Shown here: positions 51,861-60,967 of the stretch, piece by piece
How positions within the stretch are numbered: the first letter of the stretch is position 1
Layout of the letters: each line of letters starts with the position of its first letter
Origin: Micromonospora carbonacea
GTDB lineage: Bacteria; Actinomycetota; Actinomycetes; Mycobacteriales; Micromonosporaceae
DNA length: 64,000 nt
Direction: 5' to 3'
Assembly (NCBI RefSeq): GCF_014205165.1
Contig: NZ_JACHMZ010000001.1
Span: forward strand, 3,826,501 to 3,890,500
The notes under the pieces: model-generated
Databases searched by the model: none
Told to the model about the DNA's origin: nothing
What the model saw: only the letters and a program-made list of their open reading frames with translations
Translations under genes and position numbers: made by a program

Positions 51861-53857
51861 CGGGCCGCCACGAGGCCGCGGGCCACGAGGCCGCGGGCCG
51901 CCACGAGGCCGCGGGCCACGAGGCCGCGGGCCGCCACGAGGCCGCGGGCCACCGCGGCGCGGGCCGCGAGGCCGGCGGGGACCACGACGCGGGCACCGTC
52001 CCGGCCGCCGGCGACGACGCCCGGGGCGACTGGACGCGGCGCATCGCGCGGCGCAGCGACGAGCAGGGGGCGACGGGCGGCATCCCGGACCTGCCGCCGC
52101 CGGCCGGGCTGACGGCGGTCGCCGGGGTGGGCCACGTGCGGCTGTCCTGGTCGCCGGTGCCCGACGCCGTCGGCTACCTGGTGCACCGGGCCCCGCTGCG
52201 CGACGGGCGGCCCGCCGGCCCGTTCGCCCCGGTCGACCACCAGGGCGGCGACGTGCTCGCCGTGCCCGACACCTGGTACGTCGACACCACCGGCGAGCCC
52301 GGCCGGCCCTACGCGTACGCCGTGGCCGCCGTGCCCGAGGTGACCGTCACCGGCGAGCTGGGCGACCCGGTCGTCGCCGCCGCGCCGCCGGCCGCCGGCG
52401 GCCCGCCGCCGACGGTGGACGTGCGCGTCGACGCCGCCGCGCCGGGCACGCCGCTGCACCGTCCCTGGCAGCCGATGATCGGCAGCGAGCGGCTGTCGCA
52501 GCTGCTGTGCGCCGACACCAGCGGCGGCCGGGAGATCGGGGCGGAGCTGCTGGCGGCGCTGCGCCGGGTCCGCGCGGAGGTGGGCGTCGAGGCCGTGCGG
52601 GCGCACGCGATCCTGCACGACGACCTGGGCGTCTACCGGGAGGTCGACGGCCGGCCGGTGCACGACTTCACCCGCGTGGACCGCGTCTACGACCTGCTGC
52701 TCTCGGCCGGGCTGCGGCCGGTCGTGGAGATCGGCTTCATGCCCCGCGACCTGGCCCGCGACCCGGAGCGGACGGTGTTCGCCTACCGGGGGGTCATCTC
52801 GCCGCCGAAGGACTGGGACCGCTGGGCGGAGCTGGTCCGCGCGCTCGTCGCGCACCTGCTCGACCGGTACGGCGAGGCGGTGCTCGGCTGGGACATCGAG
52901 GTGTGGAACGAGGCGAACCTGGAGGTGTTCTGGGCCGGCACCCGCGAGGAGTGGATGCGGCTATACGAGGTCACCGCCCGCGCGGTCAAGGACGTCGACG
53001 ACCGCATCGCGGTGGGCGGGCCGTCGTCGGCCGCCGCCGGCTGGGTCGACGCCCTGCTGGAACACGCCAGTCGCACGGGCGCGCCGGTCGACTTCGTCTC
53101 CACCCACACGTACGGCAGCCCGCCGCTGGACCTGCGGCCCACCCTGCGCCGGCTCGGCTTCCCGCACGCCCGGCTGCTGTGGACGGAGTGGGGCGTCACG
53201 CCCACCCACTTCCACCCGGTCAACGACGGCGCGTCGGCGGCCACGTTCCTGCTCGGCGGCATGCGGTCGGCCGCCGGGCGGGTCGACGCCCTCTCCTACT
53301 GGGTGGCCAGCGACCACTTCGAGGAGCTGGGCCGGCCGCCCCGGCTGCTGCACGGCGGGTTCGGCCTGATCACCGTCGGCGGCATCGCCAAGCCCCGTTA
53401 CCACGCCCTGCGGATGCTCGCCCGGCTCGGCGACACGGAACTGCCGGTGCGGGCGTCCGGCGACGGCGCGGACGGCCTGGTGCAGGCGTGGGCGAGCCGG
53501 CACGCCGACGGCGGCCTCGCCGTGCTGGTCTGGGTGTCGACGCTCGACCAGTCGAAGCGCGACGGCGACCCGGCGCTGGCCCGCCGGGTCCGGTTGAGCG
53601 TGGCCGGCGGGCCGGGCGGCGGCGTGACGGTGACCCGGCTCGACCGCGAGCACGGCGACGTCACCACCCTCGCGGGCCGGCTCGGCGTCGGCGACTGGCC
53701 GACCGACGGGCAGTGGGACGCGCTGCGGGCCGCCGACACGCTGCCGGCGGAGCCCGTCGAGCCGGCCGTGGCCGGCGGGGTGACGACGGTGGAGCTGCTG
53801 GTGCCCCAGCCGGGCGTCGTGCTCGTCGAGTTCGCGCCGCCTGAGCAGACGGGCTGA
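51857..53857 (+). CDS. GH39-like glycosidase with HEAAG-repeat N-terminus
   Basis: 666 residues. GTG at 51857 overlaps the previous stop (GTGA). Residues 3-32 are a low-complexity repeat (GRHEAAGHEAA units), and residues 75-175 an FN3-like domain (LTAVAGVGHVRLSWSPVPD). The GH39 clan GH-A barrel follows: IGSERLSQLL, GWDIEVWNEANLEVFWAGT (acid/base Glu), VDFVSTHTYG and LLWTEWGVTPTH (nucleophile Glu), ending in a beta-sandwich. Known members are beta-xylosidases or iduronidases. No signal peptide, so it may cleave imported oligosaccharides in the cytoplasm. Confidence 0.83.
   Translation: MTGRHEAAGHEAAGRHEAAGHEAAGRHEAAGHRGAGREAGGDHDAGTVPAAGDDARGDWTRRIARRSDEQGATGGIPDLPPPAGLTAVAGVGHVRLSWSPVPDAVGYLVHRAPLRDGRPAGPFAPVDHQGGDVLAVPDTWYVDTTGEPGRPYAYAVAAVPEVTVTGELGDPVVAAAPPAAGGPPPTVDVRVDAAAPGTPLHRPWQPMIGSERLSQLLCADTSGGREIGAELLAALRRVRAEVGVEAVRAHAILHDDLGVYREVDGRPVHDFTRVDRVYDLLLSAGLRPVVEIGFMPRDLARDPERTVFAYRGVISPPKDWDRWAELVRALVAHLLDRYGEAVLGWDIEVWNEANLEVFWAGTREEWMRLYEVTARAVKDVDDRIAVGGPSSAAAGWVDALLEHASRTGAPVDFVSTHTYGSPPLDLRPTLRRLGFPHARLLWTEWGVTPTHFHPVNDGASAATFLLGGMRSAAGRVDALSYWVASDHFEELGRPPRLLHGGFGLITVGGIAKPRYHALRMLARLGDTELPVRASGDGADGLVQAWASRHADGGLAVLVWVSTLDQSKRDGDPALARRVRLSVAGGPGGGVTVTRLDREHGDVTTLAGRLGVGDWPTDGQWDALRAADTLPAEPVEPAVAGGVTTVELLVPQPGVVLVEFAPPEQTG
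51863..51952. repeat. 33-bp tandem repeat at the 5' end of the GH39-like gene
   Basis: Two full 33-bp units (51863-51895, 51896-51928) and a partial third encode GRHEAAGHEAA. Each unit itself contains two nearly identical CACGAGGCCGCGGGC segments. The repeat lies right at the start codon and may reflect recent slippage. Confidence 0.85.
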
Positions 53858-53954
53858 GCCGTCCGCCCGTGGCCTCGGGCTGAGGCGGCCGAGCCGTCGA
53901 CCCGCGACGCCGGGCCGAGGCGGGCCGGGCCGGCGGCTTGGGGGCGGGGCGGGG

Positions 53955-54647
53955 TCACACGGCGAGCGCGGCCCGGACGGCGTGCTCGGCGGCGGCCCCG
54001 CCGTCGCCGGTCGAGGTGACCCGGCCGGACTCCAGCACGTAGTAGCGCTGGGCGACCCGCAGGGCGAAGCCGAGGTGCTGCTCCACGAGGAGCACCTGGA
54101 TGCCGGCGCGGGCGGTCAGCTCGACGACGCGGTCCTGGATCTCGGCGACCACCGAGGGCTGGATGCCCTCGGTGGGCTCGTCGAGCAGCAGCAGCTTCGG
54201 CCGGGTGACCAGCGCCCGGGCGATGGCGAGCTGCTGGCGTTGGCCGCCGGAGAGCAGCCCGGCCCGGCGGCGCAGCAGCGGGCGCAGCGCCGGGAACAGG
54301 TCGAGCGCCTCGGCGGTGGCCGCCGCGCCGTCGCGCCGGCCGTCGGCGACCAGCCGCAGGTTCTCCCCCGCCGTCAGGTGCGGGAAGCACTGCTGGCCCT
54401 GCGGCACGTACGCCATGCCGCGGGCGACCCGCTGGTGCGGGGCGAGCCGGGTGACGTCCTCCCCGGCCAGCTCGACGGTGCCGGCGCGGGGCCGCAGCAG
54501 GCCCACCGCGACCCGCAGCAGGGTGCTCTTGCCGGCCCCGTTGTGGCCCAGCACGGCGGCGACGCCGTCGGCGGGCACGGCGAGGTCCACGCCGTGCAGC
54601 ACCTCGCTGCGTCCGTACCCGGCGCGCACGCCGCGCAGTGTCAACAT
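53955..54647 (-). CDS. urtE: Urea ABC transporter ATP-binding subunit UrtE
   Basis: 230 residues of the LivF type. Walker A LGHNGAGKSTLLR near residue 35, GMAYVPQGQQCFPHLTAGEN (the QGQQ..FP pattern favours UrtE over amino-acid LivF), signature LLSGGQRQQLAIARAL and Walker B LLLLDEPTEGIQPSVV. With UrtD it energises high-affinity urea uptake. The ATG at 54647 overlaps the urtD stop by one base. Last gene of the operon, convergent with the glycosidase gene. Confidence 0.92.
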   Translation of the reverse strand: MLTLRGVRAGYGRSEVLHGVDLAVPADGVAAVLGHNGAGKSTLLRVAVGLLRPRAGTVELAGEDVTRLAPHQRVARGMAYVPQGQQCFPHLTAGENLRLVADGRRDGAAATAEALDLFPALRPLLRRRAGLLSGGQRQQLAIARALVTRPKLLLLDEPTEGIQPSVVAEIQDRVVELTARAGIQVLLVEQHLGFALRVAQRYYVLESGRVTSTGDGGAAAEHAVRAALAV

Positions 54648-55408
54648 CACGCCTCCGTGGGAGCGTCGACGGGGTGGCCGAGGTAGACCTCCTGCACCCG
54701 GGGGTCGGCCTGGACCTGGGCGACGGTGCCCTCGCTGAGCACGCGCCCGGCGTGCAGCACGGTCACGGTGCGGGCGAAGCGGCGCAGGAAGTCCATGTCG
54801 TGTTCGATGACCACGACGGTGCGGTCCCGGCTGACGGTCTCCAGCAGGGCGCCGGTGGCGTCGCGCTCGTCGTGGCTCATCCCGGCGACGGGCTCGTCCA
54901 GCAGCAGCAGCCGGGCGTCGGAGACGAGCAGCATGCCGATCTCCAGCCACTGCTTCTGCCCGTGGGCGAGGGTGCCGGCGAGGTGGTCGGCCCGGTCGGC
55001 GAGGCCGATGGTGTCGAGGGCGGCGACGACCTCGTCGGGCAGCCGCCGCCGGCGGCGGGCCAACGCCCACCAGCTCCGCCCGGCCCCGGCGGCGATGTCG
55101 AGGTTCTGCGCGACGGTCAGCTCCTCGAACACGGCGGCGGTCTGGAAGGTGCGGCCCACGCCGAGCCGGGCGATGCGGTGCACGTCCCGGCCGAGCAGCT
55201 CCCGGTCGCCGAAGCGGACCGAGCCGGTGGCCCGGACCAGCCCGGTGACGGCGTCGACGAGGGTGGTCTTGCCGGCCCCGTTGGGCCCGATGAGGAAGCG
55301 CAGGTCACCGGCGGGCACGTCCAGGTCGACGCCGTCGACGGCGGTGAAGCCGTCGAAGCTGACCCGCAGGCCCCGCACGCACAGGCCGTCGGTTCGTTCG
55401 TCGGTCAT
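54647..55408 (-). CDS. urtD: Urea ABC transporter ATP-binding subunit UrtD
   Basis: 253 residues of the LivG type. Walker A IGPNGAGKTTLVDAVTG, RTFQTAAVFEELTVAQNL, a family-specific signature LAHGQKQWLEIGMLLVSD (HGQKQ in place of LSGGQ, typical for UrtD) and Walker B LLLLDEPVAGMSHDE. The GMSHDE ending is another UrtD marker. ATG at 55408 overlaps the urtC stop by 4 nt. Confidence 0.93.
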   Translation of the reverse strand: MTDERTDGLCVRGLRVSFDGFTAVDGVDLDVPAGDLRFLIGPNGAGKTTLVDAVTGLVRATGSVRFGDRELLGRDVHRIARLGVGRTFQTAAVFEELTVAQNLDIAAGAGRSWWALARRRRRLPDEVVAALDTIGLADRADHLAGTLAHGQKQWLEIGMLLVSDARLLLLDEPVAGMSHDERDATGALLETVSRDRTVVVIEHDMDFLRRFARTVTVLHAGRVLSEGTVAQVQADPRVQEVYLGHPVDAPTEA

Positions 55409-56589
55409 GCCGCCGGCGCCTCCGTCCGGGTCCGGCCGCTGCGGGCGGGTGGGATGCGCCGCCACCAGGGCGGCCGGTCGGCTGCCGCGCGCCGGGTGCG
55501 TCGCAGCGCCCACAGCGACGCCAGGCCGCCGGGCAGGAACGCGACCACCAGCACGAACAACAGCCCTTGCAGGTACGTCCAGGTGCCCGGGAACCGCTCG
55601 GACAGCGCGGTACGCGCCCAGGCCACCGCCACCGCGCCGAGCACCGGGCCGAGCAGGGTGGCCCGGCCGCCGACGGCGACGCCGATGACGAACTCGATGG
55701 ACGGCACGATGCCGATCAGGGCGGGCGAGATGATGCCGACGGCGGGGACGAACAGCGCCCCGGCGAGCCCGGCCATCCCGGCGGCCACCACGTAGGCGAC
55801 GACCTTGACGGTGGCCGGGTCGTAGCCGAGGAAGCGGACCCGTTCCTCGCCGTCGCGCACGGCCACCAGCAGCTCGCCGTAGCGGCTCTCAATGAGCTGG
55901 CGGGCCAGCGCGAGCAGCCCCAGCAGGGCGGCGGCGATCAGGAAGTAGACGGTGCGCTGGTTGACCGGGTCGTCGAGGTCGTAGCCGAAGAAGCCCTGGA
56001 TGTCGGTCAGGCCGTTGGTGCCGCCGGTGGTGCCCTGCTGGCCGACCAGCAGGATCACCATCGCGGCGGCGAGGGCCTGGCTGAGGATGGCGAAGTAGGC
56101 GCCCCGCACCCGGCGGCGGAAGACCAGCGAGCCGAGCCCGAAGGCGACGACCATGGGCAGCAGCACGGTGGCGGGCAGGGCGAACCAGGGGCTCGCGAAC
56201 GGCCGCCACCACCACGGCAGCTCGTCGAGCTGCCCGTACAGCTGCATGAAGTCGGGCAGCGCGCCGGGGCCCGCGTCGGCGAGCTTGAGGTGCATGGCCA
56301 TCGCGTAGCCGCCGAGGCCGAAGAAGACGCCCTGGCCGAGGGTGAGCATGCCGCCGCGGCCCCAGGCGATGCCGATGCCGACGGCGACCATCGCGACGCA
56401 GAGGTATTTGGCCAGCAGCGCCAGCCGGAAGTCCGACAGCAGCAGGGGGGCCGCGCCGTACAGCAGCGCCGCGCCGGCGGCGAAGCCGAGCGCCGCGCGG
56501 GCCCGGCCGCCGGTGCGGCGGGCGGGCGGCGGCGGTGCCGGTGCGGCGGGCTCGTCGGCGGCGGTGGCCGGGCCGGTCACGGTGGTCAT
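55405..56589 (-). CDS. urtC: Urea ABC transporter permease UrtC
   Basis: 394 residues, LivM-type permease with about nine membrane helices. RGGMLTLGQGVFFGLGGYAMAMHLKL, AILSQALAAAMVILLVGQQGTTGGTNGLTD and ESRYGELLVAVRDGEERVRFLGYDP match UrtC; the TGGTNGLTD segment is a useful hallmark. A 27-residue Pro/Ala-rich N-terminus precedes the first helix. ATG at 56589 overlaps the urtB stop by 4 nt. Confidence 0.93.
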   Translation of the reverse strand: MTTVTGPATAADEPAAPAPPPPARRTGGRARAALGFAAGAALLYGAAPLLLSDFRLALLAKYLCVAMVAVGIGIAWGRGGMLTLGQGVFFGLGGYAMAMHLKLADAGPGALPDFMQLYGQLDELPWWWRPFASPWFALPATVLLPMVVAFGLGSLVFRRRVRGAYFAILSQALAAAMVILLVGQQGTTGGTNGLTDIQGFFGYDLDDPVNQRTVYFLIAAALLGLLALARQLIESRYGELLVAVRDGEERVRFLGYDPATVKVVAYVVAAGMAGLAGALFVPAVGIISPALIGIVPSIEFVIGVAVGGRATLLGPVLGAVAVAWARTALSERFPGTWTYLQGLLFVLVVAFLPGGLASLWALRRTRRAAADRPPWWRRIPPARSGRTRTEAPAA

Positions 56590-57473
56590 GCGAGGCTCCT
56601 GGTACGCAGGGTGAACAGGCCCTGTGGCCGCCACTGGAGGAACGCGACGATCGCCACGAAGACGATCACCTTGGCGACGCTGAGGGTGGTGAGGTATTCA
56701 CCGGTGGCCTGGAGCACGCCGAGGGCGAAGGCGACGATCACGCTGCCCTTGAGCTGGCCGATCCCGCCGACCACGACCACCAGGAAGGCGTCGATGATGA
56801 GGTTGGTGCCCATCGTCGGGCCGATCGGCCCGAGCAGGGTCAGCGCCACCCCGGCGACGCCCGCCAGGCCGGAGCCGACGAAGAAGGTGGTGCGGTCGAC
56901 CCGGGCGGTGGCGATGCCGGAGACGGCGGCGAGGTCGCGGTTCTGCACGACGGCGCGGATGCGGCGGCCCAGCGGGGTGAGCCGCAGGGCGAGGGTCAGC
57001 GCCACCACGGCCGCCACGGCGAGGCCGAGGATGAACAGCCGGTTGTTGGCGACGGTGACGCCGCCGGGCAGCGCCACGTTGCCGGTGAGCAGCGCGGGCG
57101 CGCGGGTCTGCACGTTGGGGCTGCCGAAGATGTCCCGGGCCGCCTGCTGGAGCATCAGCGACACGCCCCAGGTGACGAGCAGGGTGTCCAGGGGCCGGGC
57201 GTAGAGGCGGCGGATGAGCAGCACCTCCAGCAGCACCCCCAGCGCGCCGGCCACCGCGAAGGCGACGGGCAGGGCGACCAGCAGCGACCACCCGGCCGAG
57301 GTGATCGTCTGCTGGAGCACGTAGGTGGTGTAGGCGCCGGCCATGATGAACTCGCCGTGGGCCATGTTGATGACGTTCATCTGGCCGAAGGTGAGCGCGA
57401 GCCCGAGCGCGACGAGCAGCAGGACCGCGCCGATGCTGACGCCGGTGAAGAGCTGTCCGAACAGGACTGTCAC
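56586..57473 (-). CDS. urtB: Urea ABC transporter permease UrtB
   Basis: 295 residues, LivH-type permease with eight or so helices. LALTFGQMNVINMAHGEFIMAGAYTTYVLQ is the classic opening of UrtB, and RPLDTLLVTWGVSLMLQQAARDIFGSPNV follows. GTG at 57473 with CGGAG upstream, 55 bp after the urtA stop. Forms the channel with UrtC. Confidence 0.94.
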   Translation of the reverse strand: MTVLFGQLFTGVSIGAVLLLVALGLALTFGQMNVINMAHGEFIMAGAYTTYVLQQTITSAGWSLLVALPVAFAVAGALGVLLEVLLIRRLYARPLDTLLVTWGVSLMLQQAARDIFGSPNVQTRAPALLTGNVALPGGVTVANNRLFILGLAVAAVVALTLALRLTPLGRRIRAVVQNRDLAAVSGIATARVDRTTFFVGSGLAGVAGVALTLLGPIGPTMGTNLIIDAFLVVVVGGIGQLKGSVIVAFALGVLQATGEYLTTLSVAKVIVFVAIVAFLQWRPQGLFTLRTRSLA

Positions 57474-57528
57474 GGTTGCTCCGAGGAGGGGTGGGGCCCG
57501 GGCGGCGCGGGCCGCCCGGGCCGGGTGG

Positions 57529-58773
57529 TCAGCTCAGGCCGGTCGCCCAGGGGTAGCTCTTGAGGTACGGGTCGGGCTTGATCGGCTGGCCGGAGTTCCA
57601 CACCTCGGTGATCAGCCCGTCCGCGCCGACCTTGCCGATCCGGGCGGTCTTGGCGATGTGCTGCGTCGGGCCGTCCACGGTGACCAGGCCCTCGGGCGCC
57701 TCGTAGGTGATGCCGCCGGCGGCGGTGCGGACCTTCTCCACCTCGAAGGAGCCGGCCTTGGTGACCATCTCCTTCCACAGGTACACGGCCACGTACGCGG
57801 CCTCCATCGGGTCGCTGGTGGGCTTGTCCGCGCCGTACTTCGCCTTGTAGGCGGCAACGAACTTCGCGTTCGCCCCGCCCGGCGTGGTCTGGTAGTAGTT
57901 CCAGGCGGTGAGCTGGTCCTTGAGATATTGCGTGCCGATGCCCTTGACCTCCTCCTCGGCGATCGACACGGACACCACGGGCATGCTCGTCGCGTTGAGC
58001 CCGGCCGACGTGTATTCCTTGAAGAACGCCACGTTGCTGTCGCCGTTGAGGGTGTTGAACACCGCGTCGGCCTTCGCCGACTTCACCTTGTTGACGATGG
58101 TGCCGAACTCGGTGGAGCCGAGCGGGGCGTAGTCCTCGCCGAGGACGGTCATCCCGTTGGCCTTCGCGTACGCCTTGATGATCTTGTTGGCGGTGCGGGG
58201 GAAGACGTAGTCGCTGCCCACGAGGTAGACCGACTTCTTGCCCTGCGCCTTGAGGTAGTCCAGGCCGGGGACGATCTGCTGGTTGGTCGTCGCCCCGGTG
58301 TAGAAGATGTACGGCGACTGCTCCAGGCCCTCGTACTGCACCGGATAGAACAGCAGCGCCTTGTTCTTCTCGAACACCGGCTTGACGGCCTTGCGGCTGG
58401 CGGAGGTCCAGCAGCCGAAGACGGCGGCGACGCGGTCCTCGGAGATGAGCTTCTCGGCCTTCTCGGCGAAGGTCGGCCAGTCCGACGCGCCGTCCTCGCC
58501 GACCGGCACGATCTTCTTGCCCAGGACGCCGCCGGCCGCGTTGATCTCCTCCACGGCGAGCATGATCGAGTCGCGGACGGTGACCTCGCTGATGGCCATG
58601 GTGCCGGAGAGCGAGTTGAGCAGGCCCACCTTGACGGTGTCGCCCGAGACGTCGGCGCTGACGCCCTTGCCCGACGTGCTGTCGGAGGTCTTGCTGCCGC
58701 ACGCGGCCAGCGCGGCCGCGACGACGAAGGCCATGGTGCCGGCCAGGATGCGGCGGCCCCGGAACAGTGACAT
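57529..58773 (-). CDS. urtA: Urea ABC transporter substrate-binding lipoprotein UrtA
   Basis: 414 residues. Lipoprotein signal [19 protein letters not shown] with lipobox LAAC (Cys at about residue 25). Mature part: [63 protein letters not shown] and [11 protein letters not shown], all typical of UrtA/FmdD-type binders. ATG at 58773 with AGGGGAGA upstream. First gene of the urtABCDE operon; a GlnR-like site lies about 200 bp upstream. Confidence 0.94.
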   Translation of the reverse strand: MSLFRGRRILAGTMAFVVAAALAACGSKTSDSTSGKGVSADVSGDTVKVGLLNSLSGTMAISEVTVRDSIMLAVEEINAAGGVLGKKIVPVGEDGASDWPTFAEKAEKLISEDRVAAVFGCWTSASRKAVKPVFEKNKALLFYPVQYEGLEQSPYIFYTGATTNQQIVPGLDYLKAQGKKSVYLVGSDYVFPRTANKIIKAYAKANGMTVLGEDYAPLGSTEFGTIVNKVKSAKADAVFNTLNGDSNVAFFKEYTSAGLNATSMPVVSVSIAEEEVKGIGTQYLKDQLTAWNYYQTTPGGANAKFVAAYKAKYGADKPTSDPMEAAYVAVYLWKEMVTKAGSFEVEKVRTAAGGITYEAPEGLVTVDGPTQHIAKTARIGKVGADGLITEVWNSGQPIKPDPYLKSYPWATGLS

Positions 58774-59214
58774 GCAATCTCCCCTGCGGTATGCGTGGAG
58801 CGACGACCACCGGCCCTGCCGGGCCGGGCTGCATTGCCATTGGTGATTGGTGAAGCGGTGCGGTCACGGGTGTCGCGTCGGGCGGAAAGACCGGCCGGCG
58901 GGTGGGACGCCGGCACACCATCCGCAGTGGACTTCGGGCAGGGCAAAGCCTCGACTCGATTCGTTGCGGCCACGTTTCCCGGCCCTTAATTGCCTGTTTC
59001 CCGAACGGCCGGTAAGGCCAGCTCAGTGGGGGAAAGCAGCGAAAGCCGCCACCATCTCCGGAGGACTCACGGATAATGGGGACGGCCCACGACAGACATT
59101 CGGAAGAACGGTCGCCCCAGCGCCGGAATCGCATTTCGACTAATCGGGCGGCGAGCCAGTTACTTCCTGCGTGAAGGATTTTAGCGGGCTCCCCCGGCCG
59201 GCTGTCAAGCGCCC
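58774..59214. other. 441-bp leader between urtA and the UrtA-like gene
   Basis: No gene is seen. The region from 58950 to 59200 is clearly less GC-rich than the coding DNA and should carry the urtA promoter; it also lies downstream of the UrtA-like gene's stop. A paired GTTTC motif (listed separately) is its main recognisable element. Confidence 0.6.
58974..59000 (-). promoter_or_regulatory. GlnR-box-like site upstream of urtA
   Basis: On the urtA strand, GAAAC occurs at 59000-58996 and again at 58978-58974, exactly 22 bp apart, with TTAAG midway (6-bp spacers each side). The actinomycete GlnR consensus alternates GTnAC and GAAAC half-sites at 11-bp spacing, so the two GAAAC elements fit and the middle element is a weak GTnAC. 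GlnR activates urea and ammonium uptake under nitrogen limitation. Confidence 0.55.
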
Positions 59215-60351
59215 CTACAGCTCCGCCAGCACCGCGAAGTCGAGCCCGTCGGCCTCGGCCAGGTAGATCCGCTGGCGCACGTGCCGCCCGCGCAGCCGCA
59301 GCTCCCCCCGTGGCCCCTGGTAGGACACCGCGTCGGCGGCGGCCCCGATCGCCCGCACGTCCAGCGTGCGGGCCCGCGCGATCAGCGCCGCCAGCAGCAT
59401 CACACCCTCGTAGCAGGACTCCCCCAGGCTGCCCAGCGGCGGCGCCTCCACCCCGAACCGGCGGGCGAACGCGCCGTGGAAGTCGAGGTTCTCCCGGGTG
59501 ACCAGGCCGGCGAAGAACCCGGCCGTGCTGTACAACCGGCGGGTCGCGCCCGCCCCGCTGGCCAGCAGCATGTTCTCGTCCATCAGGGTGCTCAGCCGCA
59601 GGCAGCGCTGGTCCAGCCCGCTGCGGGCGAACGCCCGGTTGAACCGCACCGCGTCCGCGCCGACCAGCAGCATCAGCACCCCGTCCGCCTCGGACTGCTC
59701 GACGGCGCGCAGGACGGGACCGAAGTCGTGGACGCCCAACGGCAGGAACCGCTGCCCGCACACCCGCGCCCCGCTGCGCAGGGCGTACCGCTGGGCGGCG
59801 CGGGCCGTGCGGCGCGGCCACACGTAGTCGTTGCCCACCACGTACCACCGGCGCACGCCCTGCTCACGGGCCAGCAGCCGCATCGCCGGCCAGAGCTGCG
59901 CGTCGGGCGTCTCGCTGGTGAGGAAGACCCCCTCGGTGCGCTCGCCGCCCTCGTAGAGCGCGGTGTAGACGTACGGCACCCGGTGCGCGACGCGCGGGGC
60001 CACCGCCTGCCGCACCGACGAGATGTGCCAGCCGGTCACCCCCTGCACCGCGCCGGTCGACACCAGCGCCTCCACCTCGGCGGCCACCTCGGCCGGCGGT
60101 GCGCCGCCGTCGACGGGCACCAGCCGCAGCTCGCGGCCGAGCACCCCGCCGGCACGGTTGATCTCCTCCACCGCGAGCTGGGCGCAGAGCTCACAGGTCG
60201 GGCCGAACATCCCGGCGGGCCCCCGCATCGGGTAGACCAGCGCGACGCTGACCACCGACCGGTCCACGGTGAGCCAGGGCGCGGGAAGGTGGAGCGTCTG
60301 CCCCGGCTGGGGATGCGGCGCACCAGCCGAACGCCCTGCCGGCACGGACAT
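59215..60351 (-). CDS. UrtA/AmiC-like ligand-binding protein without signal peptide
   Basis: 378 residues of the Peripla_BP_6 fold: VVSVALVYPMRGPAGMFGPT, CELCAQLAVEEINRAGGVLG, VTGWHISSVRQAVAPRVA, WYVVGNDYVWPRRTARAAQRY and a C-terminal GPRGELRLRGRH block. It is related to UrtA and to the amide sensor AmiC. No hydrophobic signal or lipobox is present from ATG 60351 or from the in-frame upstream ATG, so it is likely cytoplasmic. Its neighbours are a divergent MarR gene and the urt and ure loci, which supports a sensor role for urea or a short amide. Regulation of what is unknown. Confidence 0.75.
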   Translation of the reverse strand: MSVPAGRSAGAPHPQPGQTLHLPAPWLTVDRSVVSVALVYPMRGPAGMFGPTCELCAQLAVEEINRAGGVLGRELRLVPVDGGAPPAEVAAEVEALVSTGAVQGVTGWHISSVRQAVAPRVAHRVPYVYTALYEGGERTEGVFLTSETPDAQLWPAMRLLAREQGVRRWYVVGNDYVWPRRTARAAQRYALRSGARVCGQRFLPLGVHDFGPVLRAVEQSEADGVLMLLVGADAVRFNRAFARSGLDQRCLRLSTLMDENMLLASGAGATRRLYSTAGFFAGLVTRENLDFHGAFARRFGVEAPPLGSLGESCYEGVMLLAALIARARTLDVRAIGAAADAVSYQGPRGELRLRGRHVRQRIYLAEADGLDFAVLAEL

Positions 60352-60448
60352 GACGACATGATTGCCGCCGGCCGGTGCCCACACCAGACCCGGTCACGAT
60401 GCGGGACCTTTTCGGTACGATGGCAGCCCCACCGAACGGGGGAGGGTC

Positions 60449-60922
60449 ATGCCCGAGGTGCCCGCGACGCCCGTCGATCTGCTGCGTGTGCTGACCCGTG
60501 CCGAGCGGCTGCTCGCGCGGCGGGTCGGCGGTGTCCTGGCCGCCGAGGGCCTCACCGTCGAGGCCTGGCGGGTGCTGTGCCTGCTCGCCGACGGGCAGGG
60601 GCACCCGATGAGCGAGGTCGCCGCCGAGGAGTCCCTGCCGCCGGGGACGCTGACCAAGCTGGTCGACCAGCTCGTCGACCAGAACCTGGTCTACCGGCGG
60701 ATCGACCCGCACGACCGGCGGCGCATCCGCGCGTACCTGACCGCCCGGGGCCGCCGCGAGCAGGAACGCGTCGACGCCCTGGTCCGGGCGGACCTGGCCG
60801 ACCTGATCACCGGCGACGACGCCGACCTGGCCGGGGCGCTCGCCGCGCTGGCCGACCGGCTGGGCGCCGGCCGCCCGGTCGGCGCGGCGGCCGGGGCCCG
60901 CGTCCGCGTCGCGGCCCGCTGA
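60449..60922 (+). CDS. MarR-family transcriptional regulator
   Basis: 157 residues. Winged helix: VEAWRVLCLLADGQGHPMSEVAAEE, SLPPGTLTKLVDQLVDQNLVYRRID, PHDRRRIRAYLTARGR. ATG at 60449 with GGGGGAGGG upstream. It diverges from the UrtA/AmiC-like gene with a 97-bp gap and converges on ureD. Possible regulator of the binding protein or of urease genes. Confidence 0.9.
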   Translation: MPEVPATPVDLLRVLTRAERLLARRVGGVLAAEGLTVEAWRVLCLLADGQGHPMSEVAAEESLPPGTLTKLVDQLVDQNLVYRRIDPHDRRRIRAYLTARGRREQERVDALVRADLADLITGDDADLAGALAALADRLGAGRPVGAAAGARVRVAAR

Positions 60923-60967
60923 CGCCCGGAGCCGCCGCCCCGGGCCGGACACACCGCGCCGGTGCGC

